Source of the DNA: Flavobacteriaceae bacterium Ap0902
GTDB lineage: Bacteria > Bacteroidota > Bacteroidia > Flavobacteriales > Weeksellaceae
DNA length: 64,000 nucleotides
Assembly (NCBI GenBank): GCA_009835005.1
Contig: WTFG01000003.1
Span: 205,893-269,892, forward strand
Reading direction: 5' to 3'
How positions within the stretch are numbered: the first letter of the stretch is position 1; each line of letters opens with the position of its first letter. A program made the position numbers and the translations under genes. Below are positions 26,369 to 35,470 of this stretch, piece by piece. The notes beneath the pieces were generated by a model that saw only the letters and a list, made by a program, of their open reading frames with translations, was not told where the DNA came from and did not search any database.

Positions 26369-27289
26369 TTAATAATTCCACATATCATTTTCTTTCTCTA
26401 AGATAGAATTTCTAATTCTTTGAGATTCCTCTAATTGCGCACGAGCATCTTCTGGCAAGTATTCTTCTATACTTTTATTCCCAAGAGCATCACTAGATTT
26501 ATAGATAACAGAGTTGAATCTTCTAGCATTTAACATATCATCATAAGTGATGGACGAAGCTGCATTTTGTGGATTAAAGACACGGTATTTATGCAATGTT
26601 TTTCTTGCATCTGGATACCATATCCAGAATAAATCTATGTATTCATCTGCACCTTCAAACCCCCTACCTATGGTCTGTGCATCTGGTCCCATCATGGAAA
26701 GTCCAAGCAATCGGTAACGCATCTCGCTCATTCTGCGATCCATGTACCACATTCCTTTTACTTTCACCATTTTGATTTGTTCTGAATCAATATCGTACAT
26801 ATCAATTCCTTGATCTACAGCGTTCTCTATATCTACACCCTGTTCTTGTTGCTCATAGTACCAATCAGTAGTATCTGTTCTAGAAAGAGCTCCAATAGCT
26901 TCTTCTTTAGAAATTTTATACTCAAAGAATTCATCATCATACACCTCTGTGATCTCCCCATCTTGAATTCCTTTTCTCAAAGCATCAAATAGAGATAATG
27001 TTTTATACGCTATTCCATCTGTTGAGTTATAGTAGGGTTGATTAATTTTTTCATTTAAATCAATCACCTCCCATACCACTTTAGACCATAGAATATCCTT
27101 CTCATCCACATATCCATACTCAAGGGGTTCTGACTCATTTTGAATAGTATCCCCTTCTATATTCAGCGTGAGATTCTGCTCACGCATTTTCCTTAGTTCT
27201 TCTGGTGATTTAGCGTTAAGAACAGATTGTGCATTCATTGCACCAAGCCCTAACATAACCAAAAATATACTTAAAAAATTTAATTTCAT
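26369..27289 (-). CDS. gldN: Gliding motility / T9SS protein GldN
   Basis: A 306-residue secreted protein, PorN/GldN family. The signal peptide is residues 1-20 (ending GAMNAQ). The core carries GldN hallmarks, such as DILWSKVVWEVIDLNEKIN, the DFIWYPD-type segment (DLFWIWYPDARKTLHKYRVFNPQN) and a C-terminal helical tail rich in Glu/Arg. GldN forms the periplasmic ring of the type IX secretion system with GldK and contacts GldM. It is the last gene of the conserved gldK-gldL-gldM-gldN cluster, 73 bases after gldM. Confidence 0.95.
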   Translation of the reverse strand: MKLNFLSIFLVMLGLGAMNAQSVLNAKSPEELRKMREQNLTLNIEGDTIQNESEPLEYGYVDEKDILWSKVVWEVIDLNEKINQPYYNSTDGIAYKTLSLFDALRKGIQDGEITEVYDDEFFEYKISKEEAIGALSRTDTTDWYYEQQEQGVDIENAVDQGIDMYDIDSEQIKMVKVKGMWYMDRRMSEMRYRLLGLSMMGPDAQTIGRGFEGADEYIDLFWIWYPDARKTLHKYRVFNPQNAASSITYDDMLNARRFNSVIYKSSDALGNKSIEEYLPEDARAQLEESQRIRNSILEKENDMWNY

Positions 27290-27362
27290 TTTATTTTAAA
27301 ATTTCATTCTTATTGAAATAACGCTTATTATTTCCTTTCATTGTACAAAGACAATGCTAAAT

Positions 27363-28889
27363 TTATTGCACATCTATCACCACAGGCGATATATTTGGTA
27401 TTCTACCTTCTATACCAGATGCAGAAGCTTCTATATCAAATATATTCACGGCATCTCCTGCTCGTACCTGCTCTAAAACTCTACCTGCTCCACTCAAACT
27501 ATTTCCATTTACTTGAACGGTTCTCTGTCCAGGTACTTTAACTTTAAAACTAGTCACTGTGAAGTTAACATCAAATTCAAAATCTGGAATGGCAGCCTGT
27601 ACTTGTAATCTAGGTAAAGAACTCTGTGAAACTGTCAAAGCATTTTTACCACGAATCTGTCCTTGTGGCGCAGGTACTGGTTTAATTCTAAAGTCTTGAT
27701 TCACCGTAACTGTTTTACCAGTAGACGTCTTAGCACTTGCTGTAAAGGTAACCTTAGAACCACCAGATACACGATAAGTATATTTACCATTGGATCCGCT
27801 TAGGTTTCCAGTAGAAGGGCGCATAGAAATAGGACCATCTGCTCCATTGATTGTAGCTGTGAGTGGATTGGATACTCCACGATATACCACATTCATTCTA
27901 TCTGCTGAAATAGATCCGCCTGTTGGTGCTCTTTCTAATGTTTCTGTCACCACAGCATAGTTTTCACTAAATGGTTCTTCTTTAACATCTCCATTGGGTA
28001 ATCTATAAGAAACTGTTCCAGCAAAAGTATGATTACCAGGCGTCGTGTTCAATGGAATCGTTGCAACACCACCGTTTAAAGGATACTCTCTACCATTCAT
28101 ACTAATAGAACCAGAGGCCTCATCATTGTATGCACCAATGGCTACAAAAGCTTCTTTTTGAGTCCCTTCTTTAATGATATCTGGTACATCTACCAATAAT
28201 TTAGTGGTTGTAAATTCAATTTTCTCTTCTAATTTACTAGCCATCATAGAACGCACTGCATTACCCTCTTCCGTTCTAGCATCTGCCTGAATTTTGGTTA
28301 GATTCGTTAGCGCAGCAACCATCGGTTGTTCATAAAATTTATCACTAACCCAATTCTTGCTTTGTTTTTTGGTAATGCGGGTTGTATTAAAAATTTGATC
28401 TAATCTTTCTTGGCTCACCCCTACAGATGCAAATTTATTCTTGAGCTCTTCTATTCGATTTACAAAGTTTTGTGCTTCTGCGTTGCCCTCTTCTTTAACG
28501 CCATTATCCTTAAAGAATAAATTGGTTATAGCCTCTGTATTTTGTAAAGCATTGTAATTTACTTCTTCTCCAGATTCATCTAGATCTGCGGTTAATTGGT
28601 CTTTTAACCCTTGGACATAAGACACAAAATCATCAACATGGCTTTTTAAATCCTGTGCTGTTGCAACTGTAGGTTGATAATCTGGATCATCCTCTGCTTT
28701 AAGCTCCATACTATTATAGAACGTAGCATTGTTATCCTCTGTTAATTGTATAGATTGCTCAAAAGATGAGTTTACGTCTTCAAATGATCTCAAAACCTCT
28801 CTATCCACTTGTAATGCTAACATAGCAATAAATACAAGATACATCAGATTGATCATTTTCTGCCGTGGTGGTAATTTTCCCTGGGCCAT
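27363..28889 (-). CDS. gldM: Gliding motility / T9SS motor protein GldM
   Basis: A 508-residue protein with one N-terminal membrane helix (about residues 15-32, LMYLVFIAMLALQVDREVL) and a large periplasmic part of four domains (D1 helical, D2-D4 immunoglobulin-like), as in structures of GldM/PorM dimers. The start AQGKLPPRQKMINLMYLVF is a family hallmark. With GldL it forms the proton-motive-force-driven rotary motor that powers T9SS secretion and gliding. The spacing to gldL is 55 bases and to gldN 73, without visible terminators, so the cluster is one transcription unit. Confidence 0.96.
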   Translation of the reverse strand: MAQGKLPPRQKMINLMYLVFIAMLALQVDREVLRSFEDVNSSFEQSIQLTEDNNATFYNSMELKAEDDPDYQPTVATAQDLKSHVDDFVSYVQGLKDQLTADLDESGEEVNYNALQNTEAITNLFFKDNGVKEEGNAEAQNFVNRIEELKNKFASVGVSQERLDQIFNTTRITKKQSKNWVSDKFYEQPMVAALTNLTKIQADARTEEGNAVRSMMASKLEEKIEFTTTKLLVDVPDIIKEGTQKEAFVAIGAYNDEASGSISMNGREYPLNGGVATIPLNTTPGNHTFAGTVSYRLPNGDVKEEPFSENYAVVTETLERAPTGGSISADRMNVVYRGVSNPLTATINGADGPISMRPSTGNLSGSNGKYTYRVSGGSKVTFTASAKTSTGKTVTVNQDFRIKPVPAPQGQIRGKNALTVSQSSLPRLQVQAAIPDFEFDVNFTVTSFKVKVPGQRTVQVNGNSLSGAGRVLEQVRAGDAVNIFDIEASASGIEGRIPNISPVVIDVQ

Positions 28890-28944
28890 TATTTAATTGT
28901 TTGTAGAATTAATAATCATGTAAATGTTCTTTTGCAAAATAGTC

Positions 28945-29637
28945 CTATTTAATATTAGGACTTCTCATGGCAGATAACATACCACCATAAACCTGATTCA
29001 GGCTGTTCACATTAGAAGTTAACTTGTTCATTTCCTTTAAGAACTGCTCTGATCCTGCAGCGGATTTTTGCATTTCGTTAACAAATTTTTGATTTAATTC
29101 TACCTGTTTTTTACCGCTATCCAGTTGAACCTGATATAGGGCATTTAAAGATTCCATATGATTGGCAGCCAAAGCTAATTGATCTCCATAAGCTTGTGTA
29201 GCTCTGGAAGCATCTACCGTTTTATTAATATCTGTTACAGAATGATTAAAGTTCTCTATTCCATCTCTTAGCCGTGTCATTAAAGAAGTATCTAATTTAG
29301 CATCTGCCAACATTTTGTCTAATTTATTAGAAAGAGAAACCTCTGCATCACCAGTTTCTATAATAGCTTTTGACTTTCTAGCTTTTACAGGTTCATTCCC
29401 ATCGGCTAATTCTGGATATGCCTTCTCCCAATCATATTGTCCAGAAGGAGTATCAAAAGCGAAAATGACAAATATCAGTGCCTCTACTCCTAATCCTATC
29501 GCCAAAATTGTAGAACCATCTAACCCTAAGATAGAATAGTGATTAATTTTGAATAGTGCTCCTATAATAACAACGGCTGCCCCTAGGGAGTACACCATAT
29601 TTAAAATAACATCTTTTTTTGTAGCTTTTGCTGCCAT
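28945..29637 (-). CDS. gldL: Gliding motility / T9SS motor protein GldL
   Basis: A 230-residue inner-membrane protein with two N-terminal helices (about 10-30 and 42-60) and a long cytoplasmic helical tail. Residues Lys30 and Glu52 sit in the helices at places corresponding to the conserved Lys and Glu needed for proton-driven motor function in F. johnsoniae GldL; this mapping is by eye. GldL forms a pentamer around the GldM dimer's helices. Order and spacing in the cluster are standard. Confidence 0.96.
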   Translation of the reverse strand: MAAKATKKDVILNMVYSLGAAVVIIGALFKINHYSILGLDGSTILAIGLGVEALIFVIFAFDTPSGQYDWEKAYPELADGNEPVKARKSKAIIETGDAEVSLSNKLDKMLADAKLDTSLMTRLRDGIENFNHSVTDINKTVDASRATQAYGDQLALAANHMESLNALYQVQLDSGKKQVELNQKFVNEMQKSAAGSEQFLKEMNKLTSNVNSLNQVYGGMLSAMRSPNIK

Positions 29638-29676
29638 AATGTTTTAAATAATTTAAGTTCTAATTATGTTTAAATT

Positions 29677-31119
29677 TTATTGTCTCGTTCTTTTGTATTT
29701 CACATCAGCTCCTTCTGGAATTGTTTGAACTGTACGGAACCCAATGTAGCTGCGTGCTGAATCTTGATGTGCCCAATCCCTTACACCCACCATGAGCATA
29801 AAGCCAACATCTTTCCAAGAACCTCCTTTTACTACTTTATTTGGAATTTCTCTCCCAGCTCCTAAAGTTGGATTTAATGTAGAGGTGAACTCATTGGCAG
29901 AAGTATGATATGGCGACTGCGTCCATTCTGCTACGTTCCCTGCCATGTCATACAATCCATAATCGTTTGGATAAAAAGTTTTAACAGGTGCCGCATACAT
30001 AAATCCTTTTTCTTTTGATTTAGCACAACAATCCTCTACATAATCACCTCTTTTAGGCTTAAAATTAGCTAAATAACATCCTCTGTCATCTGCTAGATAG
30101 GGACCACCCCAAGGATATGGCGCATCTTGAATACCACCTCTAGCAGCATATTCCCATTCAACTTCTGTAGGAAGACGATATACAATAACATCTTCTCTAT
30201 TCTTTGATTTCCTACCTTGATTATAAGCTCTATGTTTGTTGGTTCTATAAGCACAAAATGCTCTGGCTTGATCCCAAGTTACACCCACAACTGGATATTC
30301 ATTATAAGCTTCATTCCAGAAGTAATCCTCATGTAATGGATCGTTATAAGCATAATTAAAATCACGTACCCATACCGTAGTGTCTGGGTAAACATTCACT
30401 GTATCTGTTATAACAAAATCGCTTCTATTGGTGTTTTCATCTAAATGTGCTCTAGCAGCCTTACTCTTATCAATCTCTGAAAATACATAATTCAATTTAC
30501 GCACATCCAAAAGACGCTCTCCATTAAACCTCTCTTCTGGCGGGTAATACATGGATTCCATTACCTCTACGTAATCTCTATCTGGGTAATCATTTTTATC
30601 CCAAATAATATCTCTATCCCAATTGAGTTGTCTTTCTGATTCATAACCACTTCTACCATCTGCCATTTCATTTATATATTCTTGGTAAGCAGATGGGTCT
30701 CCATTATTATCACTCATATTTTTGAAAGCGAATTCACCAATCCCAGGATCGCCTCCTTGCGTACCATCAAATCCAAGTTCATAGGCTCTTTCCGCTAATC
30801 TCTGACGCACAATGGAGTCTCTCACGTAATTAACAAATACTTTGTATTCGGCATTTGTAATCTCTGAATCGTCTATATAAAATCCACCAACAGAAACTGT
30901 TTTTGGTGTGGCATTCTGTTGTTGGGCAAAATCATAATCTGTATTACCCATTACAAAAGACCCACCTGGGACGGCCACCATACCCACTGGTCTGGTTGGC
31001 GAAATATTTTTACCGCTCTTCTCTGGTATAATCATACCGCGGTCGTTTTTTTTGCTTCCGCCTCCCCCACAGGAGAAAAGAACCGAACCAACTAAAACTG
31101 CTGCCAATATTTTTCTCAT
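29677..31119 (-). CDS. gldK: Gliding motility / T9SS lipoprotein GldK
   Basis: Starts at ATG 31119 (the GTG two codons upstream is less likely), giving 480 residues. A lipobox ends at Cys17 (SVLFSCGGGG). The mature part is a formylglycine-generating-enzyme (sulfatase-modifying factor) fold (AVPGGSFVMGNTDYD; YRLPTEVEWEYAARGG; YPWGGPY; DMAGNVAEWTQS; VKGGSWKD; GFRTV) with GldK-specific inserts. GldK (PorK) forms the large outer-membrane-attached ring with GldN. First gene of the gld cluster; a 103-base space upstream may hold the promoter. Confidence 0.96.
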   Translation of the reverse strand: MRKILAAVLVGSVLFSCGGGGSKKNDRGMIIPEKSGKNISPTRPVGMVAVPGGSFVMGNTDYDFAQQQNATPKTVSVGGFYIDDSEITNAEYKVFVNYVRDSIVRQRLAERAYELGFDGTQGGDPGIGEFAFKNMSDNNGDPSAYQEYINEMADGRSGYESERQLNWDRDIIWDKNDYPDRDYVEVMESMYYPPEERFNGERLLDVRKLNYVFSEIDKSKAARAHLDENTNRSDFVITDTVNVYPDTTVWVRDFNYAYNDPLHEDYFWNEAYNEYPVVGVTWDQARAFCAYRTNKHRAYNQGRKSKNREDVIVYRLPTEVEWEYAARGGIQDAPYPWGGPYLADDRGCYLANFKPKRGDYVEDCCAKSKEKGFMYAAPVKTFYPNDYGLYDMAGNVAEWTQSPYHTSANEFTSTLNPTLGAGREIPNKVVKGGSWKDVGFMLMVGVRDWAHQDSARSYIGFRTVQTIPEGADVKYKRTRQ

Positions 31120-31228
31120 TATCACTCTAATTTTGAGTTTGTAAAACTATAACTTTTTCAAACATCATCAAATAAATAATTCAATGATTGCCATGTATAA
31201 ACGTTAAATCTTAGCGTTTATTTCACAA

Positions 31229-32323
31229 TTAGTAAAATTTCTTATAAAACTTTAACCAAATATCTGGATATTCACCTGCCATAGCTGCTCTATAATCACT
31301 ATAATTACATGGTATGTTTCTTTTTTTGCCATCCATACGCATTTGTAACCACCATCTTTCTGAAACATTTGATTTAATAAATACGATTTCATCATCCTCT
31401 AATTGGACGTGATAAGTCTGCAAATCACCATCGTATTTCTGGTTATTCTGCGCCTCTACAAAGTACCAAATAATTTCTGCTAATAAAAAGGCATCCTCTA
31501 AATTTAACGTTGGTAGAAAATTAGAAAGATGAATTACTTTTAAATTTTCATTTAACCCAGCATACCTCATCAATCCACAAATCTCCCTTGCATCAAATCC
31601 ATTGGGTGTTATTTTTAGTGCAGACTTGAAAGACCCATACTGCATAGCATTCATATCTACAGATAATAAATCTAATTCTCTTAAATAAGGTTCTGCTATA
31701 CTCAAGTCAGCCGTTAAAGCACCTAACCTGATATTTTCAAAATTTAATTGCTCTAGAATATCTAATTCTTCTTTGGCCACATAAGGTGCTTGACTACCTA
31801 AATTGAAATAATCAAGGATGCGATTTTCCCCGTTTAGGATCATTTTCGTTACCAGATTATTGGCTGTTAAATTGTGATGATCACCTTCTATATCCAATTT
31901 AATATCTACCGTCCCAACTTTCATTAAATCTTTTTGCAGTGCTTCATAGATTATATAGGATAATGCTTGTGTTCCACCAAGAACGATGATAGTGGCTCCG
32001 GTATTCTTGAGTGCACTGATTACTTGGTGTAAAGCAAAACTAGAATCCTCAAAGGTGTTGCCAGCAAGGACAGTTCCAAGATCAAATATTTTTCTACTCC
32101 AATTACTTTTAGATAATTGGTAGAAATGATTTCTAATCTGTGAAAAGTGAATATCTTCTGCATCTAAATATTCCCCATACTCACCAAGACCTATAAGTAC
32201 AATGCTATGATGGTCTATTTGATCTAATCCATCAAAATTAATGATGTCTAAGACTTGATCATTAGAATGATTTAGAGGTAATATATCATGAGGAATAGGA
32301 TCTAAAAATTCATGTATATCCAT
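31229..32323 (-). CDS. Arginase-fold protein with degenerate metal site
   Basis: A 364-residue protein of the ureohydrolase (arginase/agmatinase/formimidoylglutamase) family by overall pattern, but the manganese ligands are largely lost. The GGDHS motif is GGTQA (residues 116-120). The DAHxD motif is VDIKLD (139-144), with His replaced by Lys. The SxDxD motif is SVDMN (221-225), with the second Asp replaced by Asn. It is therefore probably not a hydrolase and may be structural or regulatory. It lies head-to-tail between topA (stop directly upstream) and gldK, an arrangement I recall as conserved in flavobacteria. A link to gliding or secretion is inferred only from position. Confidence 0.75.
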   Translation of the reverse strand: MDIHEFLDPIPHDILPLNHSNDQVLDIINFDGLDQIDHHSIVLIGLGEYGEYLDAEDIHFSQIRNHFYQLSKSNWSRKIFDLGTVLAGNTFEDSSFALHQVISALKNTGATIIVLGGTQALSYIIYEALQKDLMKVGTVDIKLDIEGDHHNLTANNLVTKMILNGENRILDYFNLGSQAPYVAKEELDILEQLNFENIRLGALTADLSIAEPYLRELDLLSVDMNAMQYGSFKSALKITPNGFDAREICGLMRYAGLNENLKVIHLSNFLPTLNLEDAFLLAEIIWYFVEAQNNQKYDGDLQTYHVQLEDDEIVFIKSNVSERWWLQMRMDGKKRNIPCNYSDYRAAMAGEYPDIWLKFYKKFY

Positions 32324-34843
32324 TTATTTTTTGCTTGTTTTCTTAGTCGTCTTTTTCTTGGGTGCCCTCTTCTTGGCAGGTTTCTTCTTAGAAGCCTTTT
32401 CTATAATTGCAATAGCCTCCGTTTCTGTCATGGCCGCTACATCTGTCTCTTTAGGCATTTCTACTTTGGTTTTGCCTTTGATTACATTGAATCTACCCCA
32501 TCTTGCTTTCTCTACACGAATACCAGATTCTTCAAAAGTTTTCAAAACTTTTTCTCTTTCTTTCTTCTTTTTAGCCTCTATTAATTCCTCAATATCTGTT
32601 TCTGAAAGATTATCCCAATCATATTTTTTGTTGACATTGATGAACATATCATTCCATTTAATAAAAGGGCCAAACCTTCCTTTTCCCTTTGTAACTTCAA
32701 GTCCTTCATAAAAAGCAATAGGAGCATCTGCTTTTTGTCTCTCTTTGATTAATTCTATGGCTCTCTCTCTGGTAATATCATTGGGATCTTCCCCTTTAGA
32801 AAGAGAAATATATTTCTTTCCAAATTTAACATAAGGACCATACCTTCCCACATTTACAGAAACTTCTTCTCCATCGTACTCACCTAAATCTTTAGGCAAT
32901 TCAAACAGCTTCATTGCTTCCTCATAAGTTATAGTCAATATATTCTGATCAGGTTTCAAGCTTGCAAACTTTGGCTTTTCCTCATCTTCTACTTCTCCAA
33001 TCTGCAGCATAGGTCCATACCGGCCAATTCTAGCATATACATTTTTACCAGTTTCTGGGTCTTGTCCTAACAACCTCTCCCCACTAGCTCTATCTGCATT
33101 TTCTTCTACATCTTTTACAACCTTGTGAAATGATGTATAAAATTCATTCAGTACATTGAACCAATCTTCTTTACCAGAAGCGATTTCATCAAAATCCTCC
33201 TCTACTTTGGCTGTAAATTGATAATCCATAATGGTTTTAAAATAGTTGACAAGAAAATCATTTACCACAATCCCCACATCGGTTGGTTTTAATTTTCTTT
33301 TATCTGCACCATAGGTTTCGGTTTCTGTAGCCTCCTTGATTTCTCCGTTTTTTAATCTAAGAACTCTTAAATCTCTTTGCTCACCATCTAAATTGATAAT
33401 CTCTACATAATCTCTTTTCTGGATTGTAGAAATGGTAGGTGCATAAGTAGATGGTCTACCAATACCCAATTCCTCTAGTTTTCTTACTAGCGTAGCCTCT
33501 GTGTAGCGTGGTGCGTGTCTAGAGAACTTCTCTGTACCTTTGATTTCTTTGGCATCTAGCGAATCATCAACAGATACTTTTGGCAGAATAGACATTCCTT
33601 TTTGAATCGGTTCATCATCCTCATCCCTACTTTCTTGATAAACTTTTAAAAATCCATCAAATAAGATTACCTCCCCTTTTCCTCTAAAAATATATTCTTG
33701 ATCCCTGCTATTATCTACGGTAATCGTTGTCCGCTCTAGATTGGCATCTGCCATTTGGCTGGCTACTGTTCTCTTCCAGATGAGATCATATAATCTTCTT
33801 TGCGATGCATCTACACCCGCATCTGCTTGTGTTAGATCTGTAGGGCGAATAGCCTCGTGCGCTTCTTGTGCTCCTTTAGTTTTACCCTTATATGTTCTGG
33901 TCTTAGAATATTTACTACCATATTTAGAATTTATCATGCTAGCAGCGGCAGTCAGTGCATCCTGAGAAAGATTGACACTATCTGTTCTCATATAAGTAAT
34001 TAAACCCTGCTCATATAATTGTTGTGCCACCCGCATGGTACGTGCTACGGGATAGCCCAGTTTACGAGAAGCCTCTTGTTGTAGTGTTGACGTAGTAAAA
34101 GGTGCTGCGGGTGAGCGCTTGCCAGGATGAGTCTCAACATCTGCAACTTTAAACTTGGCTTCTGCACACCTTTCTATAAAGGCTTTAGCTTCCTGATATG
34201 TATCAAATTCTTTATTTAATAAAGCCTCAAAAGAGCCACCTTTATCTGTAGTGAATGTCGCTACAAATCGGAAACTATTCTCTGGGATAAAATCAAGAAT
34301 TTCTTTTTCTCTTTCTACTAATAATCTTACCGCAACAGATTGTACTCTACCAGCAGATAAGCCTGGTCTAACCTTCTTCCATAAAACAGGAGACATTTTA
34401 AAACCAACTAATCTATCCAAAATTCTTCTTGCTTGTTGTGCATTGACTAAATCCTCATCTATTTCTCTAGGATTCTCAATAGCTTTTTGGATCGCATTTT
34501 TTGTAATTTCATTAAAGACAATTCTCTTTGTATTCTCTCTGGTTAAGCCTAAAGTGTTATATAAATGCCATGCAATCGCTTCTCCCTCGCGATCCTCATC
34601 AGATGCCAACCATATCATGTCTGATTTGGCGGTTGCTTTTTTAAGTTTATTAACAATTTCTTCTTTATCCGGGGAAATAACATATTCGGGTTCAAAATTA
34701 TTTTCTATATCAATACCCATATTTTTCTTAGGCAAATCTACAATGTGTCCAAAACTAGATTCCACCTGGAAGTCTTTTCCAAGATATTTTTGGATGGTTT
34801 TTGCTTTTGCGGGTGACTCAACGATAACGAGATTCTTAGGCAT
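32324..34843 (-). CDS. topA: DNA topoisomerase I
   Basis: The true start is ATG 34843 (PKNLVIVESPAKAKTIQKYL), giving 839 residues; the open frame continues far upstream as junk. TOPRIM metal motif DEDREGEAIAWHL lies near residue 75-90, and the catalytic tyrosine is in LITYMRTDSVN. The C-terminus replaces zinc fingers with repeated topoisomerase-C modules (GRYGPMLQIG, GRYGPYVKFG, GRFGPFIKW, ARWGRFNVIKG) and ends in a basic Lys-rich tail. The enzyme relaxes negative supercoils. Its stop codon abuts the start of the arginase-fold gene with no gap, so the two are coupled. Confidence 0.97.
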   Translation of the reverse strand: MPKNLVIVESPAKAKTIQKYLGKDFQVESSFGHIVDLPKKNMGIDIENNFEPEYVISPDKEEIVNKLKKATAKSDMIWLASDEDREGEAIAWHLYNTLGLTRENTKRIVFNEITKNAIQKAIENPREIDEDLVNAQQARRILDRLVGFKMSPVLWKKVRPGLSAGRVQSVAVRLLVEREKEILDFIPENSFRFVATFTTDKGGSFEALLNKEFDTYQEAKAFIERCAEAKFKVADVETHPGKRSPAAPFTTSTLQQEASRKLGYPVARTMRVAQQLYEQGLITYMRTDSVNLSQDALTAAASMINSKYGSKYSKTRTYKGKTKGAQEAHEAIRPTDLTQADAGVDASQRRLYDLIWKRTVASQMADANLERTTITVDNSRDQEYIFRGKGEVILFDGFLKVYQESRDEDDEPIQKGMSILPKVSVDDSLDAKEIKGTEKFSRHAPRYTEATLVRKLEELGIGRPSTYAPTISTIQKRDYVEIINLDGEQRDLRVLRLKNGEIKEATETETYGADKRKLKPTDVGIVVNDFLVNYFKTIMDYQFTAKVEEDFDEIASGKEDWFNVLNEFYTSFHKVVKDVEENADRASGERLLGQDPETGKNVYARIGRYGPMLQIGEVEDEEKPKFASLKPDQNILTITYEEAMKLFELPKDLGEYDGEEVSVNVGRYGPYVKFGKKYISLSKGEDPNDITRERAIELIKERQKADAPIAFYEGLEVTKGKGRFGPFIKWNDMFINVNKKYDWDNLSETDIEELIEAKKKKEREKVLKTFEESGIRVEKARWGRFNVIKGKTKVEMPKETDVAAMTETEAIAIIEKASKKKPAKKRAPKKKTTKKTSKK

Positions 34844-34863
34844 AAAATTTGAAAATTTGTTGC

Positions 34864-34871
34864 AAAAGTAA
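34864..34871 (-). promoter_or_regulatory. topA: Possible -7 element for topA
   Basis: TACTTTTG on the minus strand lies 20 bases before the topA ATG and matches TANNTTTG. No well-placed -33 TTG is evident. Confidence 0.35.
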
Positions 34872-34964
34872 AGAAAATAGTTCATTTCTAATTTTATTCC
34901 TGAAATTAGCATGGCGATTTGTGGCATGAAAATAGAATAACCTTTGTATAGAACAACTCTTATC

Positions 34965-35381
34965 ATGAAAAAAATTATATTAATATTATCTTTAATAACT
35001 GCTACAATATCTTTTAGCCAAACAGCAAAAATTAATATAGAGGTAGACGGAATCACCAACAACCAGGGCAATATAGGTATCGCTTTGTATAATAATGCGA
35101 ACGATTTCACGATTAAAGAATATAGAGCCACCAAGGTGAAAGCCAAGCAAGGAAAAGTATACGCTGCGTTTGATGAAATTCCAGCAGGTGAATATGGTAT
35201 CGCTATATTGCACGATGAAAATAAAAATGACAAAATGGATTTCAATATGATTGGAATCCCCAAAGAGGACTATGGTTTCTCTAATAATCCTGCAATCGTT
35301 TTATCTAAACCTAAGTTTAAGGAAGTCGCTTTTCCTGTAAAAAAGGGTGAGTCTAAAAAGGTTAAAATAAAACTTAAATAA
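34965..35381 (+). CDS. DUF2141 domain secreted protein
   Basis: From ATG 34965 (KKIILILSLIT) the product is 138 residues with a signal peptide (cut after about residue 20, SFSQ). The mature protein is a beta-sandwich matching DUF2141 (PF09912): VDGITNNQGNIGIALYN, then AFDEIPAGEYGIAILHDENKNDKMD and IPKEDYGFSNN. It is common in Bacteroidota and Proteobacteria, of unknown function, probably periplasmic. It is divergent from topA and convergent with the M42 peptidase gene, with a shared terminator. Confidence 0.88.
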   Translation: MKKIILILSLITATISFSQTAKINIEVDGITNNQGNIGIALYNNANDFTIKEYRATKVKAKQGKVYAAFDEIPAGEYGIAILHDENKNDKMDFNMIGIPKEDYGFSNNPAIVLSKPKFKEVAFPVKKGESKKVKIKLK

Positions 35382-35412
35382 AAAACGAATTAAATAAATT
35401 CTAAAAATAAAA

Positions 35413-35447
35413 TAGGCTTCTGAAAATAAAATTCAGAAGCCTGTTTT
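35413..35447 (+). terminator. Bidirectional terminator between DUF2141 and M42 genes
   Basis: AGGCTTCTGAA (35414-35424) pairs with TTCAGAAGCCT (35432-35442) in an 11-base perfect stem. It is followed by GTTTTAATT on the plus strand and preceded by an A-rich run that gives a T-tail on the minus strand. Confidence 0.75.
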
Positions 35448-35470
35448 AATTAAGTTCTGTGATAGATTAG

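Noticed and set aside
32331..32711. 126-residue open frame antisense to the end of topA
   Set aside because: It mirrors the basic, low-complexity topA C-terminus and is hydrophobic only because Lys codons read as Phe/Leu in reverse.
34844..35263. N-terminal extension of topA (about 140 residues)
   Set aside because: It is not similar to any topoisomerase, overlaps the divergent DUF2141 gene, and ATG 34843 begins the conserved PKNLVIVESPAKAK.
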